From: Capsicum annuum
Lineage: Eukaryota; Streptophyta; Magnoliopsida; Solanales; Solanaceae
Reading direction: 5' to 3'
Assembly: GCF_002878395.1 (NCBI RefSeq)
Contig: NC_061120.1
Span: 94,379,163 to 94,443,162 of the forward strand
Length of the DNA: 64,000 nt
Shown here: positions 22,202 through 34,660 of the stretch, in pieces
Numbering within the stretch: the first letter of the stretch is position 1
Layout of the letters: each line of letters begins with the position of its first letter
Translations under genes and position numbers: made by a program
Notes under the pieces: generated by a model
What the model was told of the DNA's origin: nothing
Seen by the model: the letters and a program-made list of their open reading frames with translations, nothing else
Databases searched by the model: none

Positions 22202-24852
22202 TGTAGCACCTCAATTTTCTAAATCGGAATGCTACACAGTTCCCATGACCCTGAAGGACCACAAGCTAACCCATGACTGATATCTGTACCTAAAAACTTC
22301 ATAATATTTCGTATAAATATAGAAACATGTACTAAAAGACCATAAGGTTCAAACTGGATAAACATCTGATAAAATAGTGTCTGAAAGTGGAATAACAATA
22401 CCAAATAAAATTTGAAATAACTGTCTGACATGCTATAGTCTGAACGCCTCTAAGCTATCTAAATATAGAGTTGATTGGACATGTCCCCAACTGACTCCAA
22501 CAACTGAAATAAATTAAAAATTGAAATAGTATTGTGATCATAATGTGCTTGAAGGATGAGGACTCACTGATAACTCTAATCGCTGAACTAGGATGCTACT
22601 AGTTCTCTGGAGCACGTGATTCTAAACCTATGGTATAAGACATCATAACACAAATGTGTTAGTACTTTGAATTTACTGGTATAGATATCTGAGTCATTAA
22701 GGAGTGAGAAAGACTGATATTGTAGTTTTGAATACTGAGGGACTGATACTATGTTACTGATACATGAATAACTGTGTTTGATAGTTCTGATTAAGAATAA
22801 CTTATCTGGTTTACTATATCTAATAGTCCTATAGCTGATTACTGATAACATGAGTTTTGAGAATTGATATAACTGATAACATGAGTAATTGTATCTGATA
22901 GTCCTAAATCTAATGGAACTATCTGAGTTCCGTACTATATCTGAATTAACTGTATCGACAGTCCTGAAATCTGAAAAACTATCTGAGTTCTTTTATTGAG
23001 ACTGAGACTGTAACTAAGACTATGGGAAGTAGTATCTAACCAAAATTCCCCAAATGTGCTATTATAGCTTAGCTGGGGTCTAATCTATACCCTGATTAGA
23101 AAAGTGTCAATACCGCACCACTGGTAAGGATAACATATCAGTAACCCTTATATAATAGGTAACTCTAATAAGAACGGTGGGAACCCTCATATAACAGGAT
23201 AAGATACCTCATCTATCCATATATAGTAGGCTATGATGTCTCAACCTATGCTTGCTACATTGTTCTGGAATGCAAGGATTGCTTCTAAGAATTGCACCCT
23301 TAAATAACAGGTTAGTTCCCATCCTTAGGTTCACTTGGTGCTAATTTATACTCCCATCTAAATAGACACTGAACTGATTAACTAAACTAAACTGATTAGC
23401 TTAACTTAATTGATTAGCTTAATTGAATTTATTAGCTGAATTGAACTTATTAGCTGAACGAAACTGATACTAGTGGTATTGTTTAGCAGAGCTAAACTGA
23501 TTTTATAGAGTTTTGTTGACTGACGGAATTTACGGAGATCTGAGGACTAACTGAAAGTACTGAGGTTACTAAGACTTACTAGGAATACTGACATAACTGA
23601 GATTACTGAGTACTAAGATCATTGAGATTACTGAACAACTGTGATTACCAAGATTTCTGAGTCACATGACAGACTGAGTTCTATAGATCATAGCTTGACT
23701 GAGAGTATCGTGAAAACATGACATGACTCTAGGCACACAGCTAAATGTTTGGGTACAAGTACCCTAGGACTCGATGAGAAGAAAACTGACATAGCATGAC
23801 TTAATTGAACACATGACTAACAACACAAATAATAATTCATATATTGAAGCACTTCATCAAACAGGTGATATGCATAAGCTTGTACATACATGGGGATTTC
23901 ATGATATCATACTAGTTTAGCATGGTTCCTTCATCAAGGCATTTAATCAAACACATGGTAGGCATAGCACATGTAGACAACACTATACAACAATTAATTA
24001 TCATGATTCATCTCTAATTTTATCATTTAGGGTTTATTCATAGGGTCACATGAATATACATCTATACAAATCAATTCCACATAAATTGATCACCCAACAT
24101 GGATTTGAATTCAATTGATCATTCTTAACTTAAACAAAACAAACCCAACATGAAATTATTAAAGAAATCCATAAACATAAACTTAGAAAGAGATTCTTGG
24201 GTTTAATGGACGAAAGGAATCCATGAATAAACACTATGCATACCTTAATTCATGATTCTACGAAGATTGATAGAGAGATTCTTGAAATTTGAAGTTGAAT
24301 TCCTTTGGAATTGAACCTTCTATGAAAACCCTAGGGCTTTCTCTTGAGAGTTTTTTAGAGTAATTAGGTATAAGTTGATGAATTATGGCCAAATCTTATT
24401 TTATAAGGCTTATAAAGGGTGGGAAATTGACCCTTTTAACCCTAGGACACATATTTAATTTCATAGAAAATTTCTTGATTTTTATCCTTGCGTGACACGC
24501 CACTATCGCACCAAGTAACTGTAACTGGACAATTGGTAATCTTCATGGTGGCTTGATGCAGAGCTATCGCGTTTCCACCTTGTTTGAGACCTGGAAGTTT
24601 GGCGCGATGCTCCACTATGGCGAAGCAACACTAGAAATTAAAAATTGCCATTTGACCTACCTCCGTGATGCGCTAAAGGCTAAGGTGATACACTATCTCA
24701 CTAAAAGGCTCTAACTCTTTGCCTGAGTATAGGATTTGGGCGAATTATATATCGATAGAAATACCACATGTATAAGAATAAATTCTTATATCAAAGCAAG
24801 TTCTAACATCCTTGAGATAATTTTCAAGCTAAGGAAAAGCATGGGTATTAGA
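22202..24852 (-). repeat. 5' LTR of element D (2.65 kb)
   Basis: The left edge TGTAGCACC and right edge GGGTATTAGA (C to G in the last CA) give a - strand LTR from TGTAATACCC-like to GGTGCTACA. A TATA-like TTATAAA run lies near 24,395-24,412 on the - strand. The LTR contains an 18-bp minisatellite at 23,373-23,462. Confidence 0.85.
23373..23462. repeat. 18-bp minisatellite, five units, inside the LTR of D
   Basis: Units start at 23,373, 23,391, 23,409, 23,427 and 23,445. The core of each is (A/T)(C/T)T(G/T)ATTA(G/A)CT(T/G/A)AA. All five are exactly 18 bp. Confidence 0.8.
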
Positions 24853-24857
24853 AAACT

Positions 24858-24956
24858 GTCAGTCCCATTAAATCATAAATAACTTAAGGAAGCTATGGAA
24901 AAGATTAAACTACAACATAAGTGGAAATATGAAAAATTACCTGAAGGGTCATTACA
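24858..24956 (-). repeat. 3' LTR of element C, last 99 bp
   Basis: This continues the LTR of C after D. It ends GGGTCATTACA at 24,956. The related + strand copy at 56,152 starts TGTAATGATCC and reads through this junction without an insertion. Confidence 0.85.
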
Positions 24957-24959
24957 ATA

Positions 24960-27900
24960 TCTACTGGTAATAGAACTTTTTTCCTTGAATGTTAAAGATG
25001 TGGAAATACCTAAAGTATCGAACATGTGAGGATACTAGGCCCGTACCTAACTCTCGATCTAATAAGTGGCCTTTTCTACTAGGCGGTGCCTCTACTCAAC
25101 CTTATCTACAATAATCTTCCTATTATGCACCACCTCACAACACTAGCCATAATAAGCGCAGGATCCTCCCCAAAGGTCAAACACTCATCTAACAAGACTG
25201 TGTTTTATCTAACAACATAAGACAAAGCAGGAATATGCCTCCGCAATATAAAGACATGGAAAACTGGATAAACATAGCAAAATCTAAAGGTAAGGCTAAC
25301 TCATAAGCAACCTCACCCACTATGTTGAGAATCTAAAAATGGCCAATATATTATGGTTAAGCTTACCCTTCCTACTAAACTACATTAAAACCTTTATGTC
25401 TGATACATGGATGAATATATGATCACCAACTCGAAATCTCAAGGATGAAGGCTATAATCTGTATAGGCCTTCTGCCTACTCTCGTTTGGTCTTGGCCTAC
25501 ATTGAGTGACCATGACTCTATCCAATGAGTCATGAAGAAAATCCATTCCACGAGGCCTGACCTCAAAAGTCTCAAATCATCTGACTAGAGAACGTCATGT
25601 CCTACCATAAAAAGCCTTAAAAGGCCCCATCCGAATACTCAAAGGATAACTATTTTTATAGGTAAACTCTGCCAAGGCTATGTGATGATCCAATTGGCCT
25701 CCAAAATCCATTACACATGATTGGAATATATCCTTGAGTATCTGAATAGGCCTCTAGGACTGACCATCAATCTAAGGATGCAAGGCTATACTGAAATCCA
25801 CCTGAGTACCCAACTCCTCCTAAATGCTATTTAAAACCACAAAGTGAACACAAAGCCACAATTAGAAATGACAATAATAGACAACCTTTGTAAACGAGCT
25901 ATCTCTCAAATGTAATTCGGGCTAATCTCTAAGGTCTGAAGGTCATTTAAATAGGAATAAAGTGTGATGACTTTTTAAATGATCCATAATAACCCAAATG
26001 TCATTGGAACCACTTAAGTAAGATGCAAACCACTAATAAAGTGCATAGGAATTTGTTCCTATTTCTACTTGGGAATTAGATACCTTTTAGTCAAACCTCA
26101 ATGATGCTGATGCTTGGAAATTACCTATTGGCAACATAGGCAATGAGCTGTAAAGTCTACCATATCTATCTTCTAGACACACCACCAATAATTCTATCTG
26201 AAATATAGATATATCCTTGTTGTACCTGGATGAATGGAATATCTAGAGTGGTGAGCCTCATGCAAAATTTACTGAATCAATTCACCAGTCTAAGGAACAA
26301 AAATACAACAAACAAATATCAAAATAATGTCAGAACTAATATTGTGCCTCTCTAGCTCACCACTCAACATCTGATCATGGAGGAAGCAAAACTTGCTATC
26401 CTCATACTGACAATCAGAAACCTATTTTTAAATAATGAGGACAACGCCCCCACACTATCAAATATCCTCTTAGTATCTATGAAATCATGGAGAACCATCA
26501 AATTAGTCAAGGATTGAATCTATCATGGCAAAGTCCACTAAGAAATTTATAAGCAAGCCAGACTACCCATACTCACTATCTTGTTACTTAAGGCATCAAC
26601 TACTATAGTCACCTTACTCGGATGATACAAGATGTAAATATCATAGTCATTAAGAAACTAAATCCATATACGATGTCAAGCATTAAGAACTGGTTGGATC
26701 ATAAAATACTAAAGACTGTGATGATTGATGAAAATCTCATAATGCATACCATAGATATAATTGGTCCAAATCTTAAGTGCAATAACTATCATTGCCAACT
26801 CTAAATCATGGGGGGATAGTTTCCCTCATGCACCATAAGATGTCTAGAAGCATAAGCAATAACAAAACCTCGCTAGATAAAAACAAAACAAAGACCAACA
26901 CAAGAAACATCACATAACACAGTTAATCCCTCACGCTAGACATGAAGATCTAACAGGAGTTGAAATGAGGAAATCCTCTAGCTTTCGAAAGCTCGACTCA
27001 TATTCTACCGGCTATCGGAAAGGAACCTTCTTCTGAGTCAATCTATTTAAAATGGCTGAAATAGTAGAGGAGCCCTCAATGAAGCATCTATAATAACTAT
27101 CAAAATGGGTGAAGCCACGAACCTCAGTTGCAAATGATGGTTTGGACAAATCAAAAATCGCTTTAATCATTGTTGGGTCTACCATAATACCTCCCTTAGA
27201 TACCACATGGCTAAGGAATATGAATGATTCAACCAAATACTCATACTTAGAAAACTTGCAAAGGCAAATAATCTCTTAAAGTATAGAGCACATTCCTCAA
27301 ATGATGTGCATAGTCCTCACTTCTACTCAAATACACAAGAATATTGCTGATGAACATAATCATGAAGAAGTCAAAATAATCCTTAAACACTTGGTTTATC
27401 AAATATATAAATGTTTTTGGGGCATTAGTCAACCCAAAAGAAATCATTAAGAACTCATAATGACCATAGTCCTAAAGGTTATCTTTTGGATATCTTCAGC
27501 CTGAATCCTCAACTTTTGTTAACAAAACCTTAAATAAATCTTAGAGAACACCTTTGCTACCTGAATATTACAATGCGAGGCATAGGATAATGGTTCTTCA
27601 CCGACACCTTATTAAGCTGCTTATAATCAATCCAAATACGGATAGAAACATTCTTCTTCTTTAACAATAGTATAAGATGTCACCATAGGAACACAGTTGG
27701 TCTAATAAAACCTTTACCAAGAAGATCCTAAAATTGAGAATTCACCCAGTCATTCTAGTAAGGTACCATAGAAATAGGTCGAGTACTATGCTCATAGTTA
27801 ATAGTAAAGTCAATCTCACAGACAGGGGGACTACTTGGTAGGTCGGTAGGGAACACATTAGGAAACTCACAAATAACAGGAATAGATATAAATGGCAAAC

Positions 27901-28560
27901 TCTACATATAAGTATCATAAATATTGGTGAGATAAGACTTGTAACCCCTTGAAATAAGCCTTTTAGAACAAAAATAAGAGATAATCCCAGTCGTTTCACG
28001 GATAAATGATCGCTACTAAAGACTGGGGGTACGCCGGGTATGGCAAAGGTAGGAATCATGGCAAAACAATCCATGACCGCATGATAGCAGGATAACAAGT
28101 ACATGCCTAGAATCATAAAAAAATATAGCATATATAGAATAATAATATCAACACAAGTATTAACTTCAATAAATATCATAACACATTATCGGAATACTCA
28201 ATCCACTACTAAAACCACCCCTATAAACATGAGAAACCACTATACTAAAGGGATAAACTGCTCTAATAGGGAAAGCACCTTGCACTGAATAAACTATCAC
28301 CCCAAGACTTGGGTAATCCCATGAATATTAACAAGGAAGTCCAAAAATAAAATATAAAACTTGAGCAGAACCGCAACCAACAGATTCGTCTAACTTGAAA
28401 TAACCACCACAACTAAAATGAATAAAAGATGAACTTCTCATGGACTGATCAATACTCTTACAAGGGCGTCCCCTAGGACTAAACTAACCTCCATTGGTAA
28501 TCTGAAGAGGTTTTTAAACTAGTTCATTAGGATGGCTCTAAGGATGAAAAGAAGGATATA
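24960..28560 (-). pseudogene. Decayed pol of element C
   Basis: Right to left on the - strand: protease-linker and RT N-terminal region at 27,742-28,290 (only patches such as 'MILGMYLLSCYHAV' survive); RT palm at 27,247-27,447 ('SFGLTNAPKTFIYLINQVF', then FISN in place of the FIDD-type catalytic motif); RT connection at 27,012-27,236 ('MVDPTMIKAIFDL'); RNase H and integrase remnants at 25,700-26,950; integrase tail near 25,050-25,480 ('YPVFHVFILRRHIP', 'DECLTFGEDPALI'). Frameshifts and stops are frequent throughout. The tail differs from those of E and F, so C is of another lineage. The polypurine tract expected at 24,957-24,975 is much decayed. Confidence 0.7.
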
Positions 28561-29145
28561 GAGAATAACTAATATGATAACAACCACTTTTGAATGAGAA
28601 CCACTATGGCTTCTTCAAAATATTTCCTAGGACACAGGCATCATTTCACGACCTTTATAACCCTAATGGTGCTTCTCTTCCATCACCCTTGTAAGATCTA
28701 AAACCTTAGCAACACTCCTATTCATAACAACTAAACTCTGAGTAGAAATATGAATAGGGATTTTTAACCTTCTAACAAAGAAATATATTCTCGCATACTC
28801 AATGTCAAAAATAGAAGTCGCATGCCTGAACAACTCAAAAAAACAAGCGACATACTCAGCAACTGTCATAGATCCCTACACCAGTCTAGAAAACTGATCC
28901 CTCAGTTGACCTGTAAGGTTTGGAGGCATACTTCTACATGAACATCTTGAAGATCATACTCCATGACAAAGGAGAAGATCCAATTAGAATAGAATTCATG
29001 TAAACTCTCCACCAATGATAAGCAGATAAATCCAACTGAATTCTGGTGTTATCAACACCATGAGTCTAAAAAAAGCCTAAACTAAGAGGCCTATCTTCAC
29101 AAGATGTAAGAAATTCATGTGCATTCTCTTCTAGAAAACTAGAAG
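28561..29145 (-). pseudogene. gag of element C, C-terminal part
   Basis: This continues the capsid gene after the insertion of E. The - strand gives 'FLEENAHEF', then a YHWWRVYMNS-like block, 'MTVAEYVACFFELFRHA' and 'RRLKIPIHISTQSL' (28,663-28,869), the order of a retrotransposon gag domain. The reading joins the other half at 39,601 across the ACCTA duplication. Stops and frameshifts are present. Confidence 0.7.
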
Positions 29146-29150
29146 ACCTA

Positions 29151-31818
29151 TGTAATACCCCATATATTTCTAAGCTAGAAAATGAATGGTTTCTCTTACA
29201 CATGAAACCTCCTATCCTGTGATTCGTATTTGAGTAAATGAATTAGGATGAGTATCCTAGTGATAATATTGCTTATGATATGTTATGCATGTCCATAAGA
29301 GTCACTTAGAGTAATCCAAGCTAAGAACTTTTGAATCTACCAAGTTTTTGTGTGTAATTTCACATAGGTCATCTTCAAATGAGAATAACTTGATTTACAA
29401 GTGTTATTTTAGCAGACTTATACAATATAAATAGTATATAATTGAGTAAGCTTTCCTTCAATCTGAAATTCACCTAAAATGGATACTCGGTGAAGAAGTT
29501 ATAGCGATTTAAATTTTTAGCAGTGTTATTTCAGTTAGTGGCGCATCCCGCCATAAGGAAAAATGATGTTTAACAATTTCTAGTGTCTCTCCATGATTTC
29601 ACCATATTGCGGTGAGTTTTCAGGTCACAAACGAGTGGCAACATCATATCTCCACATCATGCTAGGGGCCTTAATTGGGTAATTTTCACAGAAATTAAAT
29701 GACATACCTAGAGGGATATTTAGGTCATCTTTCTGTCCATATATATTCCATAAAAATAGAATTTTACCCTAATCCAACCACATTATACTCTCTTTTCACA
29801 CAATTCTCTCAAGAACCCCATAGGGTTTTCATAAGAGCTTCAAGATTCAAATGATTTCACCATAAATTTTCATAGATCTTTCATCTAAGGTATGCGTAGT
29901 GTTCATCTATGGATCCATTTTATTCATAGAGCTCAAGAACCATGTTTTAAATATAATTTTTTGATTTTCTTGTTGTGATATAACCATGTACACGTGGATG
30001 ATTGTTGTTTAAGTTTCAAGATGATATCTAAAGGTGTTTTCATGAAGTATATGTGTCGTTAGATGAAATCCAAGAACTTTATGTGGTTTAAAATGGGGAA
30101 ATTCTTGAAAACAAACCTAAGCTAAAAGAATGCATGCAAAGCATTTGATAAAATGCATAAGGTGATAACATTCGTGTTCCATGATTTATTAGTGCTTGAA
30201 TGACAAGTCCATGCTCTATGCTTTATCATTTCATATGAATTCCACCTAATTGATATATATCATTATTGTGATATGGATTGAGCATGATATTGAAGATATG
30301 AAAGTGTATACATGTTGTATTAATTTTCCTTCCATACTTAAGAAGTTGAGAATTATGCTTAGTGTGAAATTCCCTACTTATGATATGGTGAATTGTGGAC
30401 TCCATTTTTTCTAATCAAGTTAGTTATGTGTCAGTTTCCTTCTAACGAGTCATGGGGGTACTTGTACCCAAAAAATATAGATATGTGCCTAGATCTATGT
30501 CACGTTATCACAATAATCTAAGTCAAGCCATGATTTATAGAATTCAGTCAGTCATGTGACTCTGGAAATCTCAGAAATCTCATGATCTCAATAAATTCTC
30601 AGATAGTAGTACTATTCCATCAGTCAACGGAAGTAAGTTACTCAATCCATGTATCATCAGTTAAATTATGTTTAATCGCGTCAGATGGAAGTAGAAGTCA
30701 GCACCGAGTAAACCTAATGATGGAAACTCACCTGCCAGTTTAGGGTGTGATTCTTAGCCGTTATCATTGTGTTCCAGAACTACGTAGCCGTATAGGTTGA
30801 GACATCTTAACCTTTCAAATTAGGGTTGATGAGGTTGCTTAACCTGTCAGTTTGGGGTTCCTATAATTCTCATTCGAGTACCTGCCAGCTAAGGATCACT
30901 CACAACTGTCCTTATCGGTGGTGGGTATTGACACCCTTCCAATCAGGGCACAGATTGGACCCCAGCTCAACTATTATAGTGCATTTGGGGTGTGTTGGAT
31001 AAACAACTACCTCTCCTAATTTTAGTATCAGTCTAAGTAAAAGAAGTAAGATAGATCTTCAAGATATCAGGACTGTCAAAGACAGTCAATTTAGTCATAG
31101 TATGGAACTCAGGTAGTTCCCTTATATTCAAGACTATCAAGCACAGTCATCCATGTATTCATAATTCTAGTATCAGTCATGTTGGATATCAGTAAACTGT
31201 GTATTAGCGTATAGATCCAGATATCATATATTCACGATCTTAGCTACTATATATGCACGCTTTTACTATCATATTCATATTACTCAATCAGTTAAGATTG
31301 CTCATGCATCTAAACCCTTTTTCATTAAGCCTACCCTACTCGTATACACTATACTTTCAGTTGGACTAATGCATTTGAGCTATGGTTCCTTCTTTTATGT
31401 TACATCATAGGCTCAGAGTGAGGAGTTCCATATCCGCAGTTGCAGTATAATTCCAATATGGATAGTGGTAGTGAGTCCTCATCCATCTAAGGATGATATT
31501 ATTTTATTTCATTTATTATTTCAGTTCAGTTTTGTTAGACAGATTTAGTTGGAGACATGTTCCTTTAACTCCTTACTTCAGACAGTATTTAGAGGCTTTC
31601 AGATTTAGTTCAGATTTGATTCAACTTTAGTTGTTTTGTGTATTTGTCACCCATATGGCTGTTACGTTTTGTCAGACACTTTATTCAGTTGAACCTTATG
31701 GACTATTATTTATGTTTTCCTTATTTTACATTTATATTATGCAGTGTACAAGTATAGATATTAGTCATGGGTTAGCTTATGGTCCTTCAGTGTCATAATC
31801 ACCGTGTAGCATTCCAGT
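29151..31818 (+). repeat. 5' LTR of element E (3' edge deleted)
   Basis: It starts TGTAATACCCC. A TATA-like CATATATATT lies at about 29,738-29,747. Compared with the 3' LTR it lacks the last ~20 bp including GGTGTTACA. The sequence passes from 'GCATTCCAGT' straight into TCAGAGCC (31,819-31,826), the second half of the primer-binding site. Confidence 0.9.
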
Positions 31819-31826
31819 TCAGAGCC
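31819..31826 (+). other. Half primer-binding site of element E
   Basis: TCAGAGCC is the 3' half of TGGTATCAGAGCC. The 5' half went with the LTR edge. This deletion alone would stop reverse transcription of the copy. Confidence 0.75.
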
Positions 31827-32028
31827 TAAGGTTTATTAGAGTCCTTTAAAGTCTTAAAGCCACATGTAGTAGAGTCTTGTGCATGGGTGTATTGTGCGCC
31901 ACATTTATGTGCAGGAGGCTATGAGATGTTTTAGGAATAGTTTCCCTTTTTCAGTATTCATGTTGTTCTAGTGAGAATATTCTCAAGTTAAACTCTAAGT
32001 CTAATTTGTTATTCTCAGATTTCAAAAT

Positions 32029-33032
32029 ATGCCTACAAAGAGAAGAAACCAGCCAGCTTCTCAGCCCAAAGATCCTTTCGGCGAACATGTTTCTCATGCA
32101 GAGTTTAGGGCCATATTCACCACAATTGATTAGTTATGGCTACCCAAAATGAACGGCCACCAGTTATTCCAGCTAATCCAGTGGTCAACTCAGCCACAGC
32201 TAGTATTTGGGACTTTGCCTGAATGAACCCTCCTTATTTCTTCAGGTCTAAGTCTGGTAAAGACCCTTAGAAATTCATTGACCAATTCCAGATATTCATA
32301 GACATCATAGGAGTTACTTTTTATTAGAGTGCCAAGTTAGCCGCATACCTATTGTAAGATGTGGCTCATACTTAGTATAAGTAGTGGAAGTCTGAGAGGT
32401 TATAGGATGCACATCCTTTTGAGTTGGAGGAATTTGTCAAGACTTTCTTAGGCAGATTCTTTCCCCAAGAGTTGAGGGAGGAAAATGTTCTTGAGTTCAT
32501 CAACCTATGGTAGGGAAATTTGATAGTTAAATATTATTCTCTCAAATTTACTCAACTAGCCAGATATGCCCCTTATGTGGTTACAGATAACAGGGCTAAG
32601 ATAAGAAAGTTTATGTCAGGAGTAAATAATAGCATGGTAAATGAGTGTAGGTCTGCAATGCTGAATAGTGATATGAATTTAGCTAGGATCATGACCCATG
32701 CTCAGCAAATAAAGGAGCAGAAGATTAGGACTAGGGAGAGGTAGAATAAAAGATCAAGATCAGACAGTTTTAGTTTCACTCCATACAAATCAGAGGGAGA
32801 AAACTGTTCGTTGTTTTGTTTGAAGCCAGGAGTACCAGATCTTTTCTCCCCAGTGCCCCAGTGCCAAAATTCAAAGACGTCAACAGAGATCGAGAACCAG
32901 GCTCTAAGTCTCAGGGCAGTATTAGCAGTTCCCGAACTAATCCCCTATGTCAGACTTGTGGTAAGAACCACAAGGGTACCTATAAAGCTGGTAGCGTTGT
33001 TTATTTTGGTTTTGGAAAGTCAGGTCTATAGG
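32029..33032 (+). pseudogene. gag of element E
   Basis: Start chosen at ATG 32,029 ('MPTKRRNQPASQPKD'), the usual basic N-terminus. Domain order: 'NERPPVIPANPVV', 'MNPPYFFRSKS', gag core to 'FINL' (32,500), 'YYSLKFTQLARYAP' and 'KIRKFMSGVNNSMVNECRSA' (32,520-32,744). A zinc-knuckle region follows at 32,940-33,030 ('CQTCGKNHKGT' then 'VYFGFGKSG'). In that last block the expected cysteines are Tyr or Phe, so nucleic-acid binding would be lost. Stops include TAG at 32,268-32,270 and 32,511-32,513, at conserved Gln positions also hit in element A. Frameshifts split the gene. Confidence 0.8.
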
Positions 33033-33189
33033 GTTAGCAAAATCATTCCACTACCTAATTTGGTTGGCCAAATCAGCGAGGTGCCACTTCTAATACTACT
33101 AGTGGGCAACGCCCAAACAAACTCTATGCACTTCATACTCGATAGGATCATAAAAATTCTCCTAATGTCATTACTGGTATGTTGTAGAT

Positions 33190-33445
33190 TGTTCAAGTTC
33201 ATGTGTATGTTTTTTTAGATCCAAGTGCATCCGTGTCTTTTCTTACTCCTTATATAGCAGGCGATTTTAGAATCAGTCCAAAAATTTTAGCAGAGCCCTT
33301 TTCAATCTCTACCCCCAAGGGTAAAACCATCATAGCTCAGCGGGTATACAGAGACTACCTGGTTATGATATTTCAAAAAGCCACGTCAGTAGATTTAGTC
33401 AAGTTAGAGATAACTGATCTTGATGTCATTCTCTGCATGGATTGA
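33190..33445 (+). pseudogene. Aspartic protease of element E
   Basis: 'FLDPSASVSFLTPYIAGDF' carries the catalytic Asp, but the Gly of the D-x-G motif is Ser. 'YRDYLVMIFQKATSVDLVKLE' and 'DLDVILCMD' follow, the normal link to RT. The frame is open from 33,203 to a stop just after CMD, where family members have Trp. The enzyme would cut the gag-pol polyprotein in the particle; this copy is inactive. Confidence 0.8.
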
Positions 33446-33538
33446 CTTCAATCCTTCTATGCTATAGTCGACTACATAAATAGGATAGTTAAGTTTTAGT
33501 TACCAAATAAGCCCGTCCTATAGTAGAAGTGTAGTACT

Positions 33539-34660
33539 TTGTCTTTCAGGGGTCAGCTTGTTTCCTACATTCGGGCAAGGAAAATGATTTCTAAGGGATA
33601 TGTTGATCATCTCGTTCATGTTAAAGACTCTGGTTCCGAATCTCCAAGCTTTGACTCAGTTGTAGTGGTTAACAAATATTCAGATATCTTTCCTGAAGAT
33701 CTTCTAGGCATTCCTACAGAAAGAGAAATAGACTTCGTCATTGACCTTATTCTAGATACTCAGCCTATTTCTATTCTCCCATACAGAATAGCACCAGTAG
33801 AACTCAAAGAACTGAAAGATCAATTGAAGGATCTCTTAGATAAGGGATTCATTAGACCCAATATTTCCCTTAGGAGTGCACCAGCCTTATTCGTGCTCAA
33901 GAAAGACGATTCTCTCAGGATATTTATTGATTACCATCATCTCAACAAAGTTACGATCAAGAATAGGTATCCTTTTCTGAGGAACGATGACTTGTTTGAC
34001 AAAATTCAGGGTGCCAGTTATTTCTCAAAGATAGACCTCTGATCAGGCTATCATCATCACAGAGTCAGAGAATGTGACAACTCGAAGGTACCTTTCCATA
34101 CTCGGTATGATCACTTATATTTTCTAGTTAGGTCCTTTGGTCTTACCAATGACCCAACCGCTTTTATGGACTTGATGAACCGTGTGTTCAGGTAGCACTT
34201 GGACATGTTCATCATAGTCTTCATAGATGATATCCTGGTCTATTTCAACACAGAGCATGATCATTCAAACCATCTCTGGATTGTTCTTTAGACTCTCAGA
34301 GATCACTAGATATTCGCCAAATTTAGTAAGTGTGAATTTTTGCTAAGGTCAGTAGCATTTCTTGGCTATATCATTTTTGGTGATGGCATTAGAGTAGATC
34401 CTCAATAGACTGAAGTGGTAAGAAACTAGCCTCACCCCATAACTCCATTAGATATTAGGAGTTTGTTGGGTTTGGCTGGCTATTATAGATTGTTTGTTTA
34501 GGGATTTTCTTCTATTCCATCCCTCATGTACAGATTGACTCATAAGAAGGTCAAGTTTAAGTGGTTATATCCTTACAAGAGGAGTTTTCAAGAATTGAAA
34601 AATCGACTAACCTCAGCTCCAGTTCTAGCTCTTTTGGATAGATCAGATGGTTTTGTGTCC
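33539..34660 (+). pseudogene. Reverse transcriptase of element E
   Basis: The open block 33,539-34,042 covers the linker and RT fingers ('[19 protein letters not shown]', '[19 protein letters not shown]', '[17 protein letters not shown]', '[17 protein letters not shown]'). A stop follows directly. The palm continues with 'FGLTND', 'FMDLMNRVF' and an intact catalytic FIDD at 34,220-34,231, then 'ILVYF', 'LLGLAGYYR' and 'SIPSLMYRLTHKKVKFKW'. About ten in-frame stops remain. Of the elements here, E keeps the best RT catalytic motif, yet it cannot be translated. Confidence 0.85.

Larger units (their letters stand above)
17448..24852 (-). mobile_element. Element D: non-autonomous gypsy derivative inside the LTR of C
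   Basis: A complete insertion bounded by identical 5-bp repeats AAACT (17,443-17,447 and 24,853-24,857). Order on the - strand: 5' LTR 22,202-24,852, primer site 22,186-22,197, leader motif (22,088-22,142), about 2.4 kb of non-coding DNA, a 137-codon integrase-tail/chromodomain ORF (19,239-19,649), polypurine tract, 3' LTR 17,448-18,798. The LTRs and tail ORF are of the same family as element E. gag, protease, RT, RNase H and the integrase core are absent, so mobility would have depended on proteins of a relative. Confidence 0.85.

Noticed and set aside
28103..28288. + strand ORF of 61 codons in element C
   Set aside because: It is antisense to the protease/RT linker of C.
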